Counted from the first letter of the stretch, positions 27,100 to 36,735 are shown. The stretch is 64,000 nt of DNA from Streptosporangium carneum (GCF_027922005.1 NZ_BSEV01000011.1:124001-188000); one strand, 5' to 3'. Numbers and translations: made by a program. Notes: a model not told the origin generated them from the sequence alone.

Positions 27100-27632
27100 T
27101 CGCCTTGCTCCCTCATCGGTCTCGGTGCCGTACGCCGGCGAAGCTCTTGTCTTTCGCCCGCGCCGCACGGTCCGTCAGGTCGGGGGCAGCGTGCATCACA
27201 TCGGCTGCTTCCTGCCTGTCTGCTGTTCACTTCCTGTTTCAGGCCGAATAGGCAAGGAAGTCGCCACCGACCGCCATCTGTGAATCCGTTTTTCCTTACA
27301 CGTCCATCTCCTTTCTCGAACTAAACTCGAAGCCAGTCTGCCGGTTTATGTCCAGGGTGTCATTGATGATTTCTGCAATTATTGTTGATGGTTTACGCAC
27401 CGCCTGAGGGCGGGTGTGGAACGTGGGCGCCTTCGGGCGGCGGGAATTGCCGTCTCCGTCCGCGCTGTGCGGGCGGCAGGTCATGGCCGTGCCGCGGCCC
27501 GCCCGCACGATGCCTGGGCGTCAGTGGTGCGCAGCCACAAGGCCGCCCCGAGATCGGGCCGTGTGACGCGGTCGAGACCTGTGCCCCGGCGGCGGCTCGC
27601 GTTGCCGGTCTGTGCCGACGGGTCGGCGCGGG
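27100..27632. other. Intergenic stretch, locally AT-rich
   Basis: About 530 bases with no supported gene. 27220-27400 is clearly more AT-rich than the average and probably holds the promoter of the I36-like gene. A minus-strand run (TIIAEIINDTLDINRQTGFE, about 27310-27400) may be a scrap of an older gene. Confidence 0.4.
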
Positions 27633-29114
27633 TCAGCCGGTACGCGGGGTGCGTGCCCGCCCGGCCGTGGCGTCGCGACTGCAGCCGATGATGGCCTCGG
27701 CGCTGCGCTGGATGTCCTCGGTCGTGGTGTACGCCGAGCAGATCGATATGCGCATGACCGCCCGGTTGTCGAAGACCGATCCGCTGAGCCAGCAGGTGCC
27801 GTCGTCCTGGACCCTGCCGATGATCTCCCGGGTGAGCTCGTCGTCGTCGCGGCCGGGTGCGGTGAATCGCACCAGAACCTGGTTCAGGACGACCTTATTG
27901 ACGATTTCGATGCCGGGTTCCGCCGAGAGGCGGGTGGCGATGTGGTGAGCGTGCTCGATGTTGCGGTCGATGAGCCCGGCGACGCCTGCCCGGCCCAGCG
28001 TCCGCAGTACCGCGTAGACGGGCACCGAGCGGGCACGCCTGGACCAGTCAGGAATCGTGTTGATCTGATCCCGGTGGTCGGATGCCTCCAGATAGGCCGC
28101 GGTGACTCCGACGGCCGCCCGGTGCGCGTCGGGATGGGCGACGAATGCGATGCCGCAGTCGAAGGGCACGTTCAGCCACTTGTGCGCGTCGGTGGTCCAG
28201 GAGTCCGCCAGGTGGGCTCCGTCAAGGAGACGGCGGTGCTTGTCACTGACCAGAGCCCACAGTCCGATCGCTCCGTCGACGTGCACCCATCCGCCTCGGT
28301 CGTGCACGAGCTCGCACACCTCGCGAAGCGGATCGACGGCACCGGTGTTGATGTTGCCGGCCTGCACACAGACGATCGGTGGCCGATCTGTCCGATCCAG
28401 CTCCGCGCGTAGCGCGGAGAGGTCGATCGCGCCGTTCGCGTCGCACCCGACCTCGTGAACACGCGTCCCCATCCCCAGGTAGCGCAGGGCGCGATCGATC
28501 GAGGCATGACGCTGCTCGCCGACCGTCACCGGAATGCGCGGCGCTCCCCAGAGCCCGTCCGTTTCGGCGTCCCAGCCCTGCTGGGCCAGCAGATGGTGCC
28601 TGGCCGCCGCGAGGCAGGTGAAGGCGGCCATCTGGGTGCCCGTGGTGAATCCCGCCGACGTGTGCGGAGGCAGGCCGAGCATCTTCACCAGCCAGTCGGC
28701 GCAGACCTCCTCGATCACCGAGACCGCCGGGCCGCAGGAGTACAGCGTCGCGTTCTGGTCCCAGGCGGTGACCAGCCAGTCCGCGCCCACGGCCACGGGC
28801 AGGGAGGAGCCGATGACATAGCCGAAGTAGCGTGGCCCCGCGCTGGCCGTCGACCCCAGCTCACCGGCCCTCGCCAGGACGTCCAGGGTTGAGATCGCAT
28901 CGCTGCCCGCCTCGGGCGGGCCTCCGTCGGTGAGAAGATCACGTAGTTCGTCCGATGTCACCGCGGGGAAAACCGGGCGATCGGCGACCGACCGCCGCCA
29001 GCTCAGCACGTGCCGGTACGCACGCTGGAGCACGTCGTCGAACTCCAGACCGTCGACCGGCGAGTTCGAAGAGTCCGTCGGCGAGTCCGGAGACATGCGG
29101 TCGTCGTAACTCAT
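27633..29114 (-). CDS. PLP-dependent group II decarboxylase
   Basis: A 493-residue pyridoxal-phosphate enzyme. The PLP lysine is in TTDAHKWLNVPFDCG; the stacking His and aspartate regions are FTTGTQMAAFTCLAAARHH and WVHVDGAIGLWAL. Length and order match the glutamate/aromatic/diaminobutyrate decarboxylase family (group II). Which amino acid it uses cannot be told. An ATG at 29114 starts the frame. Monocistronic; promoter in the following gap. Confidence 0.88.
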   Translation of the reverse strand: MSYDDRMSPDSPTDSSNSPVDGLEFDDVLQRAYRHVLSWRRSVADRPVFPAVTSDELRDLLTDGGPPEAGSDAISTLDVLARAGELGSTASAGPRYFGYVIGSSLPVAVGADWLVTAWDQNATLYSCGPAVSVIEEVCADWLVKMLGLPPHTSAGFTTGTQMAAFTCLAAARHHLLAQQGWDAETDGLWGAPRIPVTVGEQRHASIDRALRYLGMGTRVHEVGCDANGAIDLSALRAELDRTDRPPIVCVQAGNINTGAVDPLREVCELVHDRGGWVHVDGAIGLWALVSDKHRRLLDGAHLADSWTTDAHKWLNVPFDCGIAFVAHPDAHRAAVGVTAAYLEASDHRDQINTIPDWSRRARSVPVYAVLRTLGRAGVAGLIDRNIEHAHHIATRLSAEPGIEIVNKVVLNQVLVRFTAPGRDDDELTREIIGRVQDDGTCWLSGSVFDNRAVMRISICSAYTTTEDIQRSAEAIIGCSRDATAGRARTPRTG

Positions 29115-29480
29115 GCGTTCTCATCCCGATAGAGGTGTCCAGCCGACAGAGACGTCCAGGCCGCAGGGCACGCCGTTCGCTGTCCACGGACAGCCTGCCC
29201 CAGGCTTTCTCCCGGGTTCCAGCGGGAATCGGGCACCGTATCGGCCATATCGGGCCACGTCCGGCGGAGCGGCATGTGAACCGCCGACCGTCCGCTCCAC
29301 CGTCGCCCGGCCGCCTGGCCGTTGACCGGGACGGCTCGGCGTTCGATGAGGCGGCTCATCGACGGGCTTCGCCGGCGGGTTCGTGGCGGGGCGTCAGAAC
29401 GCCTGCCCACCGCTGGCTATCCTGTGGCACGTCGAGCCGGGCACGGCTCCCCACCACGAGCCCACCGGAAGGCGACGACC
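29115..29480. other. Intergenic stretch between divergent genes
   Basis: Separates the decarboxylase and the histidine kinase, so should hold both promoters. The kinase frame stays open from 29322, but that stretch is very Arg-rich and not protein-like. Confidence 0.4.
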
Positions 29481-30656
29481 GTGACAGCCTCCCAGCGCCG
29501 GAGCACATGGCCGGTGACGACGGTGGCGGCGCACGTGGTCCTGGCTCTTCTGACGGTGATCATCCTGGCGGGCGTCTGGCACCTCGGCGCTGACCTGCGG
29601 CAGATCCTCGCCGCGGCGGGTGCCGCCGTCCTGCTCCATGTGGGAGCGGTGGTGGTCCGTCGACGGCCGTGGGTGGGGTACGCGATCGGCGCGCTGGCAA
29701 TGCTCGTCCAGGTGACGACGCCCTTCCTGGGGTGGTCACCGAGCATGCTGCCCTCGGCTGTGTGCTTCCCCCTCATGTTGTGGCGGCTGACCAGTCTGGT
29801 CTCGGTCAGCTCCTCGGTGGCCGCGTTGGCCGTCGCCGTGCTCGGGGTCGTCCTCACCGAGCTGGTGGCGTGGGCCCGGCTGCCTCCCGACGTCTCCGGA
29901 TGGACCCTCCTAGGCGAGGGCGGGCTGCTGATGCTCGTGGTCGGCGGTGTGTGGCTTTCGGCCCTGCTGGTACGCCGCAGGCATGAGGCCGGCCGACGAG
30001 CCGAGAGCGAACGACTGGCCGCGGCGGTCGCGGACGAACGGGCCGGCATCCGCCGGGACCTGCACGACGTGATCGCCCACACGGTCACCGTCATGGTCGC
30101 GCGGATCGAGGCCGCGGCGGTGACGACGGCGGATCCGGCGACCCGCCGTGAACTCGGCGACATCGCCGAGACCGGCCGGGACGCCCACCAGGGTCTGCGA
30201 GCGATGCTGGCCACCCTGGGCCCGGCCACCGTGGCGCCACGCGCCGGTTCCCGGCCGGGAAAGGTCCCGATCTCGCTCGACGCCCTCCCCGACCTCGTGG
30301 CCTCTGCGGCGAGCCCGCTCCACGCGGTGACGTTCACGGAGGCGGGTGAGCGACGGCCACTGAGCCTGAGTGCCGAGGTCGCGGCGGTCCGGACCGTTCA
30401 GGAGGGCGTCACCAACGCGCTGCGCCACCTCGAACCACCGGTCGAGGTGGCCGTTCGCCTGCGCTGGACCCCGGCCGAGGTGGTGGTGGAGGTGCGCGAC
30501 GACGGCGGCAAGGCGCTTCGCGAAACCGGCGGCCAGGGGACCGGCTTGATGGGGATCGAGGAACGGGTGCGTACCGCGGGCGGCGCCCTGTCGATCGACG
30601 ACGGGGACGACGGATGGGTGCTGCGGGCGCGGCTCCCCACGAAGGAGGGGGCATGA
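29481..30656 (+). CDS. Sensor histidine kinase (NarL-type partner)
   Basis: A 391-residue kinase. Five to six membrane segments occupy residues 10-170 with no large sensor domain. The dimerisation/phosphoacceptor box is RRDLHDVIAHTVTVMVARIE, and the ATPase domain has TVQEGVTNALRHL (N box), VEVRDDGG and GTGLMGIEERV (G boxes). This is the HisKA_3/NarX-type layout. The GTG at 29481 has GGAAGG eight to ten bases upstream. The stop overlaps the response regulator start. Confidence 0.9.
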   Translation: MTASQRRSTWPVTTVAAHVVLALLTVIILAGVWHLGADLRQILAAAGAAVLLHVGAVVVRRRPWVGYAIGALAMLVQVTTPFLGWSPSMLPSAVCFPLMLWRLTSLVSVSSSVAALAVAVLGVVLTELVAWARLPPDVSGWTLLGEGGLLMLVVGGVWLSALLVRRRHEAGRRAESERLAAAVADERAGIRRDLHDVIAHTVTVMVARIEAAAVTTADPATRRELGDIAETGRDAHQGLRAMLATLGPATVAPRAGSRPGKVPISLDALPDLVASAASPLHAVTFTEAGERRPLSLSAEVAAVRTVQEGVTNALRHLEPPVEVAVRLRWTPAEVVVEVRDDGGKALRETGGQGTGLMGIEERVRTAGGALSIDDGDDGWVLRARLPTKEGA

Positions 30657-31315
30657 GCGGGATCCGCGTCATGCTCGTCGACGATCAGGAGTTGCTGCGG
30701 GCCTCGCTCCGTACGGTGCTGTCGGCCGACGAACGCATCGAGGTGACCCATGACGTCGCGAACGGCGGCGACGCGATCGAGGTCGTCCGGCGGTACCGCC
30801 TCGACGTGGTGCTGATGGACATCCGCATGCCGCGCATGGACGGGGTCGCCGCCACGGCGGAGATCGTCAGGATCGCACCGGCGACCCGGGTGCTCATGCT
30901 GACGACGTTCGATGACGACGAACTGGTCGTGGCCGCCATCCGGGCCGGCGCGAGCGGCTACCTGACCAAGGACGTCCGGCCCGCCGCCCTGGCCCAGGCC
31001 GTGTGCGACGTCGCCTCCGGGACGTCGGCGCTGGCCCCGGGGGTGGCCGCGACGGTCCTCGATCTCGTACGGCAGGTGCCGATGCGCAGGACGGCGGCCC
31101 TGGACGGCCTCACCCCACGCGAGGTCGAGATCTTCGGCCTGCTCGCCCGCGGCAGGTCCAACAGCGAGATCTGCGCGGAGCTGGTGCTGAGCGAGAACAC
31201 GGTGAAGTCGCACGTCCGGGCCGTCCTGCAGAAACTGAACCTGCGCGACCGCGTGCACGTGGTGATCCACGCCTACGAGAACGGGCTCGTGGGCCGCAAC
31301 GATCTGCCTGACTGA
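30653..31315 (+). CDS. NarL/LuxR-type response regulator
   Basis: A 220-residue regulator. Receiver domain: DDQ at 10-12, phospho-acceptor Asp56 in LMDIRMP, Lys in YLTKD. A LuxR-type helix-turn-helix follows: LTPREVEIFGLLARGRSN and LSENTVKSHVRAVLQKL. The ATG at 30653 overlaps the kinase stop by four bases and has GGAGGGGG upstream, so kinase and regulator form a coupled pair. Likely targets include the next gene. Confidence 0.93.
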   Translation: MSGIRVMLVDDQELLRASLRTVLSADERIEVTHDVANGGDAIEVVRRYRLDVVLMDIRMPRMDGVAATAEIVRIAPATRVLMLTTFDDDELVVAAIRAGASGYLTKDVRPAALAQAVCDVASGTSALAPGVAATVLDLVRQVPMRRTAALDGLTPREVEIFGLLARGRSNSEICAELVLSENTVKSHVRAVLQKLNLRDRVHVVIHAYENGLVGRNDLPD

Positions 31316-31341
31316 GATTCCACCCCGCCGGGCGGTGCCGT

Positions 31342-31357
31342 CTCACCCCTTGGGGTG
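31342..31357. promoter_or_regulatory. Palindrome upstream of serine hydrolase
   Basis: TCACCCCTTGGGGTGA, a perfect palindrome with a two-base centre, lies between the regulator gene and the hydrolase gene, 37 bases before the chosen start. A candidate operator. Confidence 0.45.
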
Positions 31358-31393
31358 ATGTCGGCCGGAGACGCCCGGCCTAGGTTCGGCGTC

Positions 31394-32866
31394 GTGCGTT
31401 TCCTACCTCTGCGCTTGTCTCGTGTGGCCTCCCTTCTCGTCCTCGGCGGTGTGCTCGTCGCCGTACTGCTCGGCTGGACGGCGCCGGCCCATGCCACCGG
31501 CGAACGGCTGGTCGACGACTACCGCTCCGTCTACGGTGCGCCGGGTGTCGCGGCGGCCGTGATCGACGGGGCGTCGGTCGAGACGATCGTCCGCGGCCGG
31601 GACGGGGACGGCAACGCGGTGACGGCGCGGACACGGTTCCGGATCGCGTCGATGAGCAAGTCGATGACGGCTACGGCGATCATGCTGCTGGTCGACCGTG
31701 ACCGCCTCTCCCTGGACGACCCGGTCGTCAAGGTCCTGCCCGACTTCAGGATGGCCGATCCGCGCTTCACCGGGATCACCGTGCGCCAGGTCCTCAGCCA
31801 CACCTCGGGGCTGTCGATCAGCACGAACAACGAGTACGTGTTCCCGCCTCCGCGCGGCGCGCGGGAGATCGTGGCCAGGCTGGCCGACAAGGTCCTGGCC
31901 ACCGCGCCGGGCACCCACCCGGAGTACCACAACACCAACTACTCGATCGCGGCGAGGATCGTCGAGGTGGTGTCGGGGAAGTCCTTCGACGACTTCCTCC
32001 GCACCGAGCTGTTCACGCCGCTGGGCATGACCGACACCGGCTCGACGCTGGGGTGTTCCGATCATGCCGAGGGCCTGACGTCCGGGTACGAGGTCGTTCT
32101 CGGGGCCGCCGTCGCGGCACCGGAGATGCCGGGGTTCTGCGTCGGCAACGGCGGGGTGATCTCGACCCTGGACGACATGGTGCGGTGGCTGCGGTTCAAC
32201 CAGGGCACCCTCGGCGCGAACCTGCTGAGTGCCGCTTCCCTGGCCGAGTTGCACACCGTCCAGCCGAAGGCCGGCGACTACGCCCTCGGCTGGCAGTCCC
32301 GCCCCGTCACAGCGGACGCCCCGCCGTCGGTGATCGGCCACGGCGGAACACTGGCGACGTGGACCGGGGACATGGTCTTCTCGCCCAAGACCGGTGTGGC
32401 CGCCCTCGTCCTCACCAACAGCGGCGGCGACCCCGGCCTGCTCTCGACCAACCTTCTCGCCGAACGGATCGGGGCGCCGGCGACGCCGATGAGCAACCCG
32501 CTCACCGTCGTGAACGCGGTCCTGCTCGCGCTCACGGTGGGGATGGCCGCGCTTCTGGTCACCGCGGCCGTCCGAGCGCGCCGCTGGGCCTCGCGACGCC
32601 GCGCGGCGCGCCGGCCGAGGCTGGTTCTGCGGCTGGCGCCCCTTGCCCTGGTGACGGTGCTGGGCGTGGTGCTGCCGACGCCGATCTGGGGGGCGTTCAG
32701 CTTCCATTACTGGATCGTCACCGCCTGGCTGCTGCCACCGCTGGCGCTCTTCTGCCTCACCTGCTTCGTGCTCGGGGCGGTCGCACTCGGCCGTCGTCTC
32801 TGGTGCTTCCGCCGCGCCGGTCAGGCGACCTCCGCACCGGTACGGCCGGCCACGGCGGACAGCTGA
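31394..32866 (+). CDS. Membrane-anchored serine hydrolase (class C beta-lactamase/PBP-like)
   Basis: A 490-residue protein. N-terminal signal segment (VASLLVLGGVLVAVLLGWTA), then a beta-lactamase-family domain with SMSK at 86-89 (SxxK), YHN in the second motif, and HGG near residue 316. Three more membrane helices lie in the C-terminal 130 residues. Such proteins act on cell-wall peptides or esters rather than as true beta-lactamases. The GTG at 31394 is chosen because the signal peptide then begins correctly; a start at 31355 is possible. Downstream of the two-component pair. Confidence 0.82.
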   Translation: MRFLPLRLSRVASLLVLGGVLVAVLLGWTAPAHATGERLVDDYRSVYGAPGVAAAVIDGASVETIVRGRDGDGNAVTARTRFRIASMSKSMTATAIMLLVDRDRLSLDDPVVKVLPDFRMADPRFTGITVRQVLSHTSGLSISTNNEYVFPPPRGAREIVARLADKVLATAPGTHPEYHNTNYSIAARIVEVVSGKSFDDFLRTELFTPLGMTDTGSTLGCSDHAEGLTSGYEVVLGAAVAAPEMPGFCVGNGGVISTLDDMVRWLRFNQGTLGANLLSAASLAELHTVQPKAGDYALGWQSRPVTADAPPSVIGHGGTLATWTGDMVFSPKTGVAALVLTNSGGDPGLLSTNLLAERIGAPATPMSNPLTVVNAVLLALTVGMAALLVTAAVRARRWASRRRAARRPRLVLRLAPLALVTVLGVVLPTPIWGAFSFHYWIVTAWLLPPLALFCLTCFVLGAVALGRRLWCFRRAGQATSAPVRPATADS

Positions 32867-33175
32867 CCTGGGCGGGAACCTGGCCGGAGCCGCCAAGGAC
32901 TGAGGATTCACGAGGCGTTGCCGGTCGGAGTCCGTCGTTCTCGGCCCAGTGGTTCCTGACGTTGCCGGTCTCACCCGCCCGCCGCACGCTCAACTGAGCG
33001 CGTCCCGAACGCCTTTCCCGGATCCGTGTGAGCGTCGCCGCCTTCCGAAGACGCGACGATAAGCTTTCCGATCAGCAGGGCGTCCGCGTCGGCCATCGCT
33101 CAGGGGCCGCTCTGACGGGCGGAACACGGGCCGGAGGGATCGGCCGCGTCGCGGCGGGAGATTTCTCCGGGGCCG
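32867..33175. other. Intergenic stretch
   Basis: No gene supported. It precedes the ECF42-like promoter and the DGPF protein gene. Confidence 0.4.
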
Positions 33176-33202
33176 TGTCGATCCGCGGGCCGCTCGTTCG
33201 AC
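33176..33202 (+). promoter_or_regulatory. Candidate ECF42-type promoter
   Basis: TGTCGA at 33176-33181, a 17-base spacer, then CGAC at 33199-33202, fifty bases before the DGPF gene. This agrees with the ECF42 target promoter as I recall it (TGTCGA at -35, CGA/TC-like at -10) and suggests control by the sigma factor encoded downstream. Confidence 0.5.
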
Positions 33203-33251
33203 GTGGGGGTGCGAGGGCCGAGAGGCGGCTCCGCCGGACGAGGAGAACGCG

Positions 33252-33623
33252 ATGCCGAAGTACCTGCTGATCATGCGGGGCACCGACGAGTCGAACGCGG
33301 CCATGATGGCCGACATCGACGAGATGATGGCCACGACCCGCCAGTTCATCGAGGAGATGGTCAAGGCCGGCGTTCTCCTCGCGGCGGAAGGACTGGACGA
33401 TCCGGGCCAGGGCGTCGTGGTCGACTTCAGCGGTGAGGCCCCGGTGGTCACGGACGGGCCGTACGGCGAGACCAAGGAACTGTTCGGGGGCTTCTTCCTG
33501 CTCGACGTCGCCTCGAAACAGGAGGCGGTCGAGTGGGCCAAGCGGGTCCCGGCGGCCCCCGGAGCCAAGATCGAGGTCCGGCGGGTGCCCGGGAGCGACG
33601 AGGTCCCGCAGGTCGACAAGTGA
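33252..33623 (+). CDS. YciI/DGPF-domain protein
   Basis: A 123-residue protein of the YCII family: MPKYLLIMRGTDESN start, the DGPY motif in VTDGPYGETKELFGGF (the name-giving DGPF-type motif), and a C-terminal VRRV strand. A GAGGAG site precedes the ATG by five bases. DGPF proteins are the standard partners of ECF42 sigma factors, and the sigma gene follows 43 bases later. Biochemical role unknown. Confidence 0.92.
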   Translation: MPKYLLIMRGTDESNAAMMADIDEMMATTRQFIEEMVKAGVLLAAEGLDDPGQGVVVDFSGEAPVVTDGPYGETKELFGGFFLLDVASKQEAVEWAKRVPAAPGAKIEVRRVPGSDEVPQVDK

Positions 33624-33666
33624 TCACCAAGGACTGGGCCGGGCGCGAGAGCGACGGCCGGATCTG

Positions 33667-34893
33667 ATGGGTACGGCCGATGTCGAGGCCGTCTGGCGGA
33701 TCGAGTCGGCGCGGATCGTCGCCGCGCTGACCCGCTTCACCGGCGATTTCGGGCTGGCCGAGGACGCGGCCCAGGAGGCGGTGGCCGAGGCGCTGGTGTC
33801 GTGGCCGCTCGCCTCTCCGGCGAATCCGGCAGGCTGGCTGATGGCCACGGCCCGGCGGCGGGCGATCGACGCGATCCGCCGCCGGGCCGCCCTCCGGGAC
33901 CGATACGCCCTGGTGGCGGCCGACTTGGCGGCCGACGCGGCGGTTGACGAAGGAATCGGTCCCGACAGGATCGATGACGACGTGCTGGCGCTGATGTTCG
34001 TCAGCTGCCACCCGGTGCTCTCCCCTGAGGCCCGGGTGGCGCTGACCCTGCGCGTGGTCGGCGGCCTGTCCAGCGAGGAGATCGCCCGCGCGTTCCTCGT
34101 ACCCGTGCCGACCGTGCAGGCCCGCATCACCCGGGGCAAGAAGACGATCGCGGCGGCCGGGGTGCCGTTCGAGCTGCCGCAGGGTGCCGAGCGCCGGGAG
34201 CGGCTGGGCGGCGTGCTCAGCGTCCTCTATGTGATCTTCACCGAGGGGTCGACGGCCACGTCGGGCGACCGGCTGCTGCGCCCCGACGTCGCGTACGAGG
34301 CGATCCGGCTGGCCCGCACGCTGGCCGCGCTGCAGCCGGACGAGCCGGAGGTGCACGGCCTGCTGGCGTTGTGCGAGCTGACGGCCGCGCGTTTCCCGGC
34401 CAGGACCGGCCCGGACGGTTCGCCGGTCCTGCTCGACGAGCAGGACCGGCGGCGGTGGGACCTCTCGGCGATCCGCCGTGGGCTGGCCGCGCTGGCCAAG
34501 GCGTCGACTCGCGGCCTCGGCCCCTACGGCCTGCAGGCCGCGATCGCCGCCACCCACGCGTCGGCGCCCTCGGTCGAGGCGACCGACTGGGACCGGATCG
34601 TGGTGCTCTACGAGGCACTCGGCCGGGTCGCACCCTCGCCGGTGGTCGAGCTCAACCGGGCCGTCGCCGTTGCCATGGCCTCGGGCCCGGCGCAGGCCCT
34701 GGCCATCGTGGACGAGCTGATCGCCTTAGACCGGCTCCCCGGTTCGCATCTGGTCCCGACCGTACGCGGTGAGCTGCTGGCCCGACTCGGACGGCGACCG
34801 GAAGCGCGCGCCGAGCTGGAGCTGGCGGCCCGGCTGTGCGCCAACCAGCGCGAACGCTCGGTGCTGCTGCGCAAGGCGGCCAGGCTGAGCTGA
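33667..34893 (+). CDS. ECF42-type sigma factor with C-terminal helical extension
   Basis: A 408-residue sigma factor. Region 2: FTGDFGLAEDAAQEAVAEAL and PAGWLMATARRRAIDAIRRR; region 4: VALTLRVVGGLSSEEIARAF then VPTVQARITRGKK. The long C-terminal part (residues 180-408, with LYVIFTEGSTATSG and several helical hairpins) is the DUF6596/TPR-like extension that defines ECF42. These factors act without a classical anti-sigma and the extension is thought to control activity. The start at 33667 is the first usable ATG. It forms a unit with the DGPF gene. Confidence 0.9.
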   Translation: MGTADVEAVWRIESARIVAALTRFTGDFGLAEDAAQEAVAEALVSWPLASPANPAGWLMATARRRAIDAIRRRAALRDRYALVAADLAADAAVDEGIGPDRIDDDVLALMFVSCHPVLSPEARVALTLRVVGGLSSEEIARAFLVPVPTVQARITRGKKTIAAAGVPFELPQGAERRERLGGVLSVLYVIFTEGSTATSGDRLLRPDVAYEAIRLARTLAALQPDEPEVHGLLALCELTAARFPARTGPDGSPVLLDEQDRRRWDLSAIRRGLAALAKASTRGLGPYGLQAAIAATHASAPSVEATDWDRIVVLYEALGRVAPSPVVELNRAVAVAMASGPAQALAIVDELIALDRLPGSHLVPTVRGELLARLGRRPEARAELELAARLCANQRERSVLLRKAARLS

Positions 34894-35065
34894 CTTCTCC
34901 CGCTCGGCCGGCCGGGACCCAGACGCGGCCCGGACGCCGTCGGCTGAGGCAGACGGCCAGGACCTACAGCCCGCCGAGGCGGTGACCTGGAGCAGCCCTG
35001 ATGATCCCCCATGGCGGCGACGCACTCGGATCGCTACCGGATGTGGAGTGGCTTAGCCTCTCAGG

Positions 35066-35608
35066 ATGACGGAGGCACCTGAAAATCTGGCCCTGCCCAT
35101 CGCCTTGGCCGAGGTGGCCGAGGTTGGCTTCGAGTGGGAGTGGGACGAAGAAGCCGACGAGGCCCACGGTTGTGATTTCGAGCTGTACGAACGGTTCGAG
35201 GCGCCGGAGAAGACCGCGTGGTGGTTTCGCCTGTGGACCGGTAACGAAGAGGTCGACGGCAGCGAATTCCGCTTTTTCGGCGCTACCGGGGCAGGCGACT
35301 ATGTGGGTTTCTGGCTGGTTCGGCCTGGCATGTCAATCACCGAACAGCCCGTCATCTACCTCGGTTCCGAGGGGGAACGCGGCGTGATAGCTCGCGATCT
35401 CGGTGATCTGCTCCGGTTGTTCGCGGATGGCCTGGGCCCGGCGGAGGCATTCGCCGACCCAGGTCGTGAGACGCAGCCGAACGAGGCGTTCCAGGCGATC
35501 GCGGAGCGGTACGCGCCGGGAAGGCGCCGCTCCGCGGCGGAGATCGTGGCGGGGGCGGGAGAGGAGTTCCCGGGCTTCTCAGAGTTCGTCGACGCGATGT
35601 GCCGGTGA
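35066..35608 (+). CDS. Hypothetical protein, SMI1/KNR4 (SUKH)-like
   Basis: A 180-residue acidic protein with an N-terminal acidic run, a central Trp/Phe-rich beta segment (FELYERFEAPEKTAWWF, FFGATGAGDYVGFWLVR), then the block VIYLGSEGERGVIARDLGDL. The last block resembles SMI1/KNR4 or immunity-like proteins. No partner toxin gene is seen next to it. Family call is tentative. Confidence 0.6.
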   Translation: MTEAPENLALPIALAEVAEVGFEWEWDEEADEAHGCDFELYERFEAPEKTAWWFRLWTGNEEVDGSEFRFFGATGAGDYVGFWLVRPGMSITEQPVIYLGSEGERGVIARDLGDLLRLFADGLGPAEAFADPGRETQPNEAFQAIAERYAPGRRRSAAEIVAGAGEEFPGFSEFVDAMCR

Positions 35609-35793
35609 GCGAGGCCCGCGCCCAGCGTTCAGTGATCCACGGGACCTGGGGCGTACTCGGACGGTGAACAGCGCGTTCAACCGTGTCGCACTCCGTCCAG
35701 GACAGCCGAAGGCCCGGAGGCTCCAGGTGGGAGGCACCGCTGCGAGATCACGTGCCCAGAGGGAGCGCGGCGTGAACGTGAGCGTGGCCTTTC

Positions 35794-36465
35794 CTAGTCA
35801 TCGTGCTGTCGGCGCACCATCTCGGTGATCCAGACGGGGGCGAACGGAGACGTGCAACCCGGGGAAGTCGGGTAGTCCTTGAGCACCTCCAGGCGCTCAC
35901 CGATGTCGATCGCACGGGCACGATGCTCGGCGTGCTCGATCCCGATCTGAGCCAGGCAGTGGTTCATCGCCCACTGCAGGCGATCCGGGGCGTCTTTCAT
36001 CTCCGCCTCGATGATGTCGAGCAGTCCTGCGAGGTCGAGACCCTCGGGCTTCTTCGTCACGCGTTCGGTGGTCAGTGCCCAGCCGGCACTCGCGACCACC
36101 GGATCCGGATCGGCGGACCAGGCCAGGCGCAGCTCTTCGGAGTGCGGGTTCTTCTTCACCACATAGTTCGTGAGCCAGTCGTGCACCTTGGGTGTGCGCG
36201 CCTCGCGCACCATGACGTCCAACTCGTCACGCTCGAACGCTTTCGGGCGGCAGATCAGGATCGCCAGCAGTCTCGCCGCGGTGTCATCCGTCTCCCAGAG
36301 CCGGCGCGCGAGTTCTTGCTGCGTCTTCAGCCGCTTCGCGAGCGCACGCAGCCTGCTGAGGTTCACACCGTGATCGTCACCGTGTCTCTCGTTCACCTCG
36401 CGTGTCTTCGAGTCCTCGAGCTCGGCCAGTTCGGCCATCACCTCGGCCGCCGTCGTCTCGGCCAC
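35794..36465 (-). CDS. DNA alkylation repair protein (AlkD-like)
   Basis: A 223-residue all-helical protein with HEAT-like repeats: VNLSRLRALAKRLKTQQELA, LWETDDTAARLLAILIC, and HDWLTNYVVKKNPH with the conserved Trp. This is the AlkD/PF08713 DNA glycosylase layout; family members excise bulky or cationic alkylpurines. The GTG at 36465 is chosen since GGAGG lies seven bases upstream; the frame stays open to 36636 but that part is Arg-rich. Monocistronic. Confidence 0.8.
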   Translation of the reverse strand: MAETTAAEVMAELAELEDSKTREVNERHGDDHGVNLSRLRALAKRLKTQQELARRLWETDDTAARLLAILICRPKAFERDELDVMVREARTPKVHDWLTNYVVKKNPHSEELRLAWSADPDPVVASAGWALTTERVTKKPEGLDLAGLLDIIEAEMKDAPDRLQWAMNHCLAQIGIEHAEHRARAIDIGERLEVLKDYPTSPGCTSPFAPVWITEMVRRQHDD

Positions 36466-36535
36466 CTCAGCCTCCTGTCCGTCACGAACGAGGTTCAGCC
36501 TACGACGGAAGCCGGCCTCCTTGTCGTGCACGCCG

Positions 36536-36617
36536 GTTTGACCGCGGCTGAGGGGACGGCGTTGCCGACGGCGACGGTTTGAGCGCCGCTGAGGGGACGG
36601 CGTTGCCGACGACGACG
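36536..36617. repeat. Tandem repeat, two 41-base units
   Basis: Units 36536-36576 and 36577-36617 share GTTTGA and CGCTGAGGGGACGGCGTTGC-type cores with a few changes. They lie upstream of the AlkD-like gene, in no gene. Confidence 0.75.
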
Positions 36618-36735
36618 TCCCCACCCGCGGACTCACTTCGGCCGCCGAGCGCGGTCTCCGTCGCCCGAACAGGGTGATCGTCGCCGGTCGGGACGTACCT
36701 GGTGGACGAACGCGCAGGACTCTAAGCTGTTGATC

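Noticed and set aside
36536..36617. CRISPR array
   Set aside because: Only two tandem units with no spacers between them.
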